From assembly GCA_002914845.1 (NCBI GenBank), contig JXTC01000020.1, positions 1,554,019 through 1,618,018 of the forward strand: a stretch of 64,000 bases of DNA, written 5' to 3'. A program made the translations under genes and the position numbers. The notes under the pieces are model-generated. The model saw only the letters and a program-made list of their open reading frames with translations, searched no databases and was not told the origin of the DNA. The number at the start of each line of letters is the position of its first letter. Positions within the stretch are counted from its first letter, which is position 1. This document shows, piece by piece, positions 59,795-64,000 of this stretch. Source of the stretch: Trema orientale. Lineage: Eukaryota; Streptophyta; Magnoliopsida; Rosales; Cannabaceae.

Positions 59795-59797
59795 TCT

Positions 59798-60092
59798 ACT
59801 GAATAATGATAGTACATGTTTGTGTTAGAGTTACATGTGTATGTAGAATTTGGACCCTCCATCTCGGTGTAGGCCTCACGAACTCTATTGTAATAAACGA
59901 TTTTGATTGCATGTATAGATGTGTTTGTGCATAAATTGCAGGCTTCTAACAATACTATAGAAGCCAAAAACTTAGAAGTTTTAAGTTATTCGAGTCCAGA
60001 GCAAAAGGCAACCCCGTCTTGAGAGTTTGAAGATCTTAGCTAATTTGTGAGCAATTCATTTGTAGAATTACAAATATGAAAAGTTCGATAAT
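59798..60092. other. Intergenic DNA right of the CACTA element
   Basis: About 300 bp of unique-looking AT-rich DNA. A short minus-strand ORF (59752-59967) spans the CACTA end and is spurious. Confidence 0.35.
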
Positions 60093-60095
60093 TAA

Positions 60096-60209
60096 GGGCG
60101 CATTTGGTATAAAATTCGAATCCTATTCTACAAATATGGAAATAGTTTTTATATACAAAGTTGTTTCTGGATTTATAGAATAGAATTTTGAATCTTATAC
60201 CAAACATCC
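60096..60209. mobile_element. Tourist-like (PIF/Harbinger) MITE, 114 bp, TAA duplication
   Basis: TAA (60093-60095 and 60210-60212) flanks ends GGGCGCATTTGGTATAA and, on the minus strand, GGATGTTTGGTATAAGATTC. Inner arms ATTCGAATCCTATTCTA and TAGAATAGAATTTTGAAT pair. A small non-autonomous Harbinger MITE without ORF. Confidence 0.75.
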
Positions 60210-60417
60210 TAATTATCTAACGTATGGTTTAAAGAAAAATTAGTATTGTAGCTGTCAAATTAATTAGCCATTAAAACTGATATTCTAAAGTTCGCCAGAA
60301 TTACGACTTGATTGAATTCTGAGTTTTGTCCTATGTTTATTATATTATGTGGACATGGACTCTTTCTTTTCTTCATTTTATTTCGGTGTTTCCCGTTATA
60401 GTAAAATCTCTATAAAT

Positions 60418-61673
60418 CATGAACAAGTAGTCATTTTACTCCCTAATTTTTCCCCGATTTTTACCCTTAGGTATGAATTTGCCCCCTCAACTTTAACTTG
60501 TATTCAAGTGCCCCTTAAATGACAAAATTATTTTTCTTTTGCTACCTCAACACTAACACTGTTAGAAAACCGTTATAGGGCAAGAACCAAATAGTCATTT
60601 CACCTTTTAGAGAGTTTTATAGTCATGAAATTATGTACTTTTTGGAACATGACTTCTAAAATATTTCATAACACAATAAATGAATACAAAAACTGTTTTG
60701 TTATGCAATTTTTTTTGTTTTTTGTTTTTTTAAATATATTTTGCCACGTAAAAAATAGTTTTTTAATATCTTTTTCATTTATTTAATCATAAAAAAATCT
60801 AGCTATTTGGAAAATAAACATTAAAAAAAAAACAAGTAAGTGCATTTACCTCTTTTTAACCTTTTTTTTACCTTTTCATTTATTTAATTATACATTAAAA
60901 ATATAGATATTTGGAAGGGTTTTTGGCATGATTAGTCCCTGAATTTTTTGATAATTTGCAATGTATCCTCTGAACTTTTTTTTTGGCAAATTAGGACCCT
61001 GAATTTAGAATTTTTGGCACGATTAGCCCCTGAATTTTTCGTTGATTTGCAATGTATCCCCTGAACTTTTTTTTTTGGTAACTAGGACCCTGAATTTAGG
61101 ATTTTTGGCATGATTAGCCCTTGAATTTAAAGCTGATTTGCAATATATCCCCTGAGTTATGTGCAAATTTTTTAAGGGCATAATGGTTATCTCACTTGGT
61201 TTAGAGACAAAAATAACAAATGGGAGTTTGAAGGGGAAAAAATAGTTTTGAAATTCAAATTTTTAAACAATTAAAGAATAAATTACAAATCAACGAAAAA
61301 TTTAGGGGCTAATCATGCCAAAAACCCTTCTAAATTCAAGGTCCTAATTGTCAAAAAAAAAGTTCAGAGAATACATTGCAAAAAATTCTAAATTCAGGGT
61401 CCTAATTGCCAAAAAAAAAAAGTTCAAGGGATACATTGCAAATCATCGAAAAATTCAATGACTAATCATGCCAAAAACCCTATTTGAAAATGTCCAATAA
61501 AAGAAATTAGTAAGAGAGAAAGACCATTTGACCCTTAATCATTGACGGTCTTCCATAGTGTTAGTGTTGAGGTGACAAAAGAAAAATAATTTTGCCATAT
61601 AAGGAACACTAAAATACAAAGTCAAATGTGAGAGCGCAAATTCATATTGAAGGCAAAATGACTAGTTGTTCAT
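60418..61673. mobile_element. Outer inverted-repeat element (MULE-like), host of a nested fold-back
   Basis: The left arm (60418-60580) and right arm (61520-61673) are inverted copies: TGAACAAGTAGTCATTTT against TGAACAACTAGTCATTTT, then AATTATTTTTCTTTTG and CCTCAACACTAACACT. Arms are about 150 bp. The middle contains the fold-back at 60917-61480. No target duplication was fixed. No ORF. Confidence 0.65.
60917..61480. mobile_element. Nested Mutator-type fold-back with tandemly repeated TIR, 9-bp duplication
   Basis: Ends GGGTTTTTGGCATGATTAG (60917) and its inverted copy (61480). The left arm contains three tandem copies of the TTTTTGGCATGATTAGYCC...ATTTGCAATGTATCC unit (starting about 60917, 61008 and 61102), and the right arm two. 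The flanks TATTTGGAA (60908-60916) and TATTTGAAA (61481-61489) are a 9-bp duplication with one mismatch. It is related to 30268-31427. Confidence 0.8.
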
Positions 61674-62184
61674 AAATTAATACTATTAGAACTAGAAAAA
61701 ATTATTATTTTAGAAAGTTTATTTATTTATCGATAAAATAAATAGTTAATTAATTTATCGATAAATGAATATTTATATTAACCAATTAAGTTGTATAATT
61801 TTAATACTTGTACATGCATTATTTTTTTGACTAAGACACATGTATGACTCATAACCCCAAAAAAAAAAAAAAACAAAAACAAACAAACAAAACAAAAGAT
61901 ACAGTCAAAAGATTAATGTATACATATAGAAACTCAAAGATTAACATGAACACATATAAAAGCTAATATATATAATTTGTACATAAATAAGAATCTAAAA
62001 AATTAATATTTATCGGACATAAAAAAGTTAAAAAGTGATACACATACGATTAATGCAACTACTTCTACAAATAGTGAAAAAGGTATCTACCAAATGATAC
62101 ACCAAAAAAAGCTTTTTAGCAATAAAAAAAACCTTATAACCACTTTCTACAATACGAAGTTATGAACAAGAATATATATATATA
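61674..62184. other. AT-rich intergenic DNA
   Basis: Very AT-rich with A-runs (61857-61875) and a TA repeat (62172-62184) into which the next MITE is inserted. No gene was recognised. Confidence 0.35.
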
Positions 62185-62325
62185 GGGCGCGTCTACAGTA
62201 AAGGCGTCCCTACGTAAGGCTCTGTTTATACACCGTTTGATGGGAATCTGTGTATAAACAGATTCCCATCAAACGGTGTATAAACAGAGACCTTACGTAG
62301 GGACGCTCTTACTATAGTCGCCTCC
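62185..62325. mobile_element. Fold-back MITE, family A copy 2, near-perfect hairpin
   Basis: 141 bp. The left end GGGCGCGTCTACAGTAAAGG and the right end (minus-strand GGAGGCGACTATAGTAAGAG) are inverted. The centre 62219-62290 is a nearly perfect palindrome (arm 'tttatacaccgtttgatggg', with its exact complement on the other side, around GTATAA). ATATATATA lies on both sides (62176-62184 and 62326-62334), consistent with a 9-bp duplication inside a TA repeat. Same family as 43465-43638. Confidence 0.85.
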
Positions 62326-62885
62326 ATATATATACCATATTTGTAAAATTTTAAAAAAAAAAAAAAACTCATTAATATTACTAATGTTCGTGTTATTTTT
62401 TTGATGCATTTAAACAATTATTTAATTATATATTCATTAGAATCTAAAGGATTAAAAAATTATTATCTTTACGCATTTAGTAGACTAGCCTCAATTGGGA
62501 CTGAAAGAAAAACACTTAAATTTATCACCAACTGGAGCTCACGTTCTTTTAGTTTTTTTCTCATGAAATCAGCACTAATATGATGGATATCATCTTTCCG
62601 TTTTACAATTCAAAAATACTTAATATTCATCTAATTACTGATGATTTCCATCTTAATTTGATAGGAATAGTTTGCTTCTTGTCATGATACACGGATATAC
62701 TTCAATTATAGTATTCGTTCAATATTTTTCCACAATATACACTAGTCTAAAAGGCGAATTTAAAGCCAAAAACATGGACCAATGATCCAAGACTATTCAG
62801 AATCAATCAACAAATTTGTCCCTTAAGCTAGAAGATTAAATACGAGCTAATTTTAACATAAAAGCAGACCATATTGTTTCGGTTA
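62326..62885. other. Downstream (3') region of the STIC2-like gene
   Basis: AT-rich, probably holding the 3' UTR of the minus-strand STIC2-like gene near 62700-62885. No other gene was seen. Short ORFs here are not credible. Confidence 0.35.
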
Positions 62886-64000
62886 TCACTTCAGCCCATC
62901 ATTGAGGCCTTGTGGCATTCCTAAACTTTGGGCAAGATTGCTCATTCTCTCTTTCATGGCCTGAGAGATATTAAAAGCAACACAGCTATTAGAAACGATC
63001 AACAAGCAAAGAAGAGGGTCCCAATAGAGTATAATTAGGTTCTACCTGGACGCTCTTCTGGTGGGCATCCTTGTATGCTTCAGTAACCAAAAGAGAGAGT
63101 TTCTGCATTGAAGAAAGCACATGTAAATTCATAAACTTAAAAAAAAAAAGAAAAAGAAAAGGCTCTGGTCCCACACACACACCCACACCAAGAAGCACAT
63201 ATCGTTAACTGGAATGACAGTAAATAATCTCCACCTACTTCTGCCCCAAGTTCCATGGCAGCCTCGGTTATCTCGATGTGCACCGGCTGCTGGTTACCAG
63301 AGAGTGTTGCCTAGAGAAAAATCATCAGATATTCATTGGTTAGTTCTTAGCAATTTTCTTATGATGACGAAAACTAGGAATCAGATTCCATCCATGTACT
63401 CTGATATACTGAAAAATAAGATAAGAAAGCATGTTTACATTTTTATATTTATCCGACAAAAACTTAGAATTCCACTGACGACATGGAGTAGCTTTGTCTC
63501 CTTTCTAAAAGGGCAGTTTTGGCTATAAAATGTTCGTCTGTTCTTTCTCATGCTACTAACCCGATAAAGATGAAAAAAAAAAAGACAAAAATTCTTAGGT
63601 TCCCGAACTTGGTCATATTCATCAGGTACGATCATAGGACCGCCTTTACAGCTTATGCAGAATCAGATTTGCGGAAAAAGAAACTCAAGGAAACAAGTAA
63701 ACCACACCTTTATAAGCTCGTCTTCGCAATAACCATCAAACTCTGCTCTGAAAAACAGAAGGAAAATGAAAAGAGGTTGACTTCATGCTAAAAATGGAAT
63801 ATTACCATCAGATGAAAATAAAAAACAACAATAAGAAACATACGCGGCAAGCTCTTTCTGCACACGTACTGCCTCAACTTGAACCACCATTTGGGCTTTC
63901 TTAACAGTTTCGTAGAGATTTTGCATATTACCCAGTATTCCCGCCTGAATTCAAATAGCACACAAGGAAATTGAGGGGGAAAAATGCAGCATCTTGGCAC
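62886..64000 (-). CDS. STIC2: Plastid nucleoid-associated YbaB/EbfC family protein (STIC2-like), 3' part
   Basis: Minus strand, incomplete at its 5' end, which lies past base 64000. Five coding exons are visible: 63844-63944, 63708-63747, 63239-63310, 63046-63102 and 62886-62960 (last, with TGA). All GT..AG, phases agree. The encoded string has AGILGNMQNLYETVKKAQMVVQVEAVRVQKELA, then AEFDGYCEDELIK, ATLSGNQQPVHIEITEAAMELGAE, KLSLLVTEAYKDAHQKSVQ and the C-terminal AMKERMSNLAQSLGMPQGLNDGLK. This is the YbaB/EbfC fold, a small DNA-binding family of bacteria; the plant relatives are plastid-targeted. The Arabidopsis member STIC2 works with ALB4/cpSRP54 in thylakoid protein biogenesis. The plastid transit peptide would be in upstream exons, outside the window. 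Exon 63239-63310 has GCA..GAA boundaries at phase 0. Reading is intact. Confidence 0.93.

Overview
The window is nuclear DNA of a flowering plant, most likely a eudicot. It is AT-rich, genes are split by GT..AG introns, every recognisable protein is a plant family, and the intergenic DNA is packed with plant transposons. I cannot name the species. One ambiguous base (N) lies near 22,760.

Seven host genes are supported, with exons joined by hand from protein similarity and reading-phase consistency. In order they are: a PLD3/4-type phospholipase-D-family protein (minus, 2194-5547); an NPY/NPH3-family BTB protein of auxin signalling (minus, 7133-10573); a nine-transmembrane TMN/EMP70 Golgi protein (plus, 24685-28207); a 100-residue single-pass membrane protein of unknown function (minus, 28852-29154), convergent with TMN; an early nodulin-like phytocyanin (plus, 38934-39581); a subgroup-7 R2R3-MYB of the flavonol-regulator type (minus, 40497-42575); and the 3' part of a plastid YbaB/EbfC protein, STIC2-like (minus, 62886 to beyond 64000). 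They share no pathway and look like ordinary neighbours on a chromosome.

Between the genes the window is a transposon archive, much of it datable by insertion order. The largest unit is a CACTA (En/Spm) element of 16,624 bp (43171-59794) with matching CACTACAAGAAA ends, a 3-bp TCT target duplication, subterminal repeats and a decayed Tnp2-type transposase. It has been invaded by a fold-back MITE, a 632-bp hAT-type element, a Ty1/copia retrotransposon and an L1 fragment. The copia element (45688-52064) carries a solo LTR (49525-51192) with a perfect 5-bp target duplication inside its pol, and its gag runs antisense to its pol.

A second large composite (32214-38332) has matching terminal inverted repeats and a 7-bp target duplication. 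It holds LTR-like sequence and a GC-rich gene-like patch. Smaller elements include a tRNA-derived SINE with 17-bp direct repeats (19690-19878), Mutator-type MITEs with 9-bp duplications (22000-22259 and 60917-61480), the latter inside another inverted-repeat element, Tourist-like MITEs with TAA duplications (13037-13445 and 60096-60209), and fold-back elements at 5780-6280, 14189-14432 and 30268-31427.

The stretches 11.6-24.2 kb and 29.2-38.3 kb have no gene I can support. I found no tRNA or rRNA gene and no CRISPR array, and no host system that I would call previously undescribed. The most unusual structures are the nested CACTA locus and the antisense gag.
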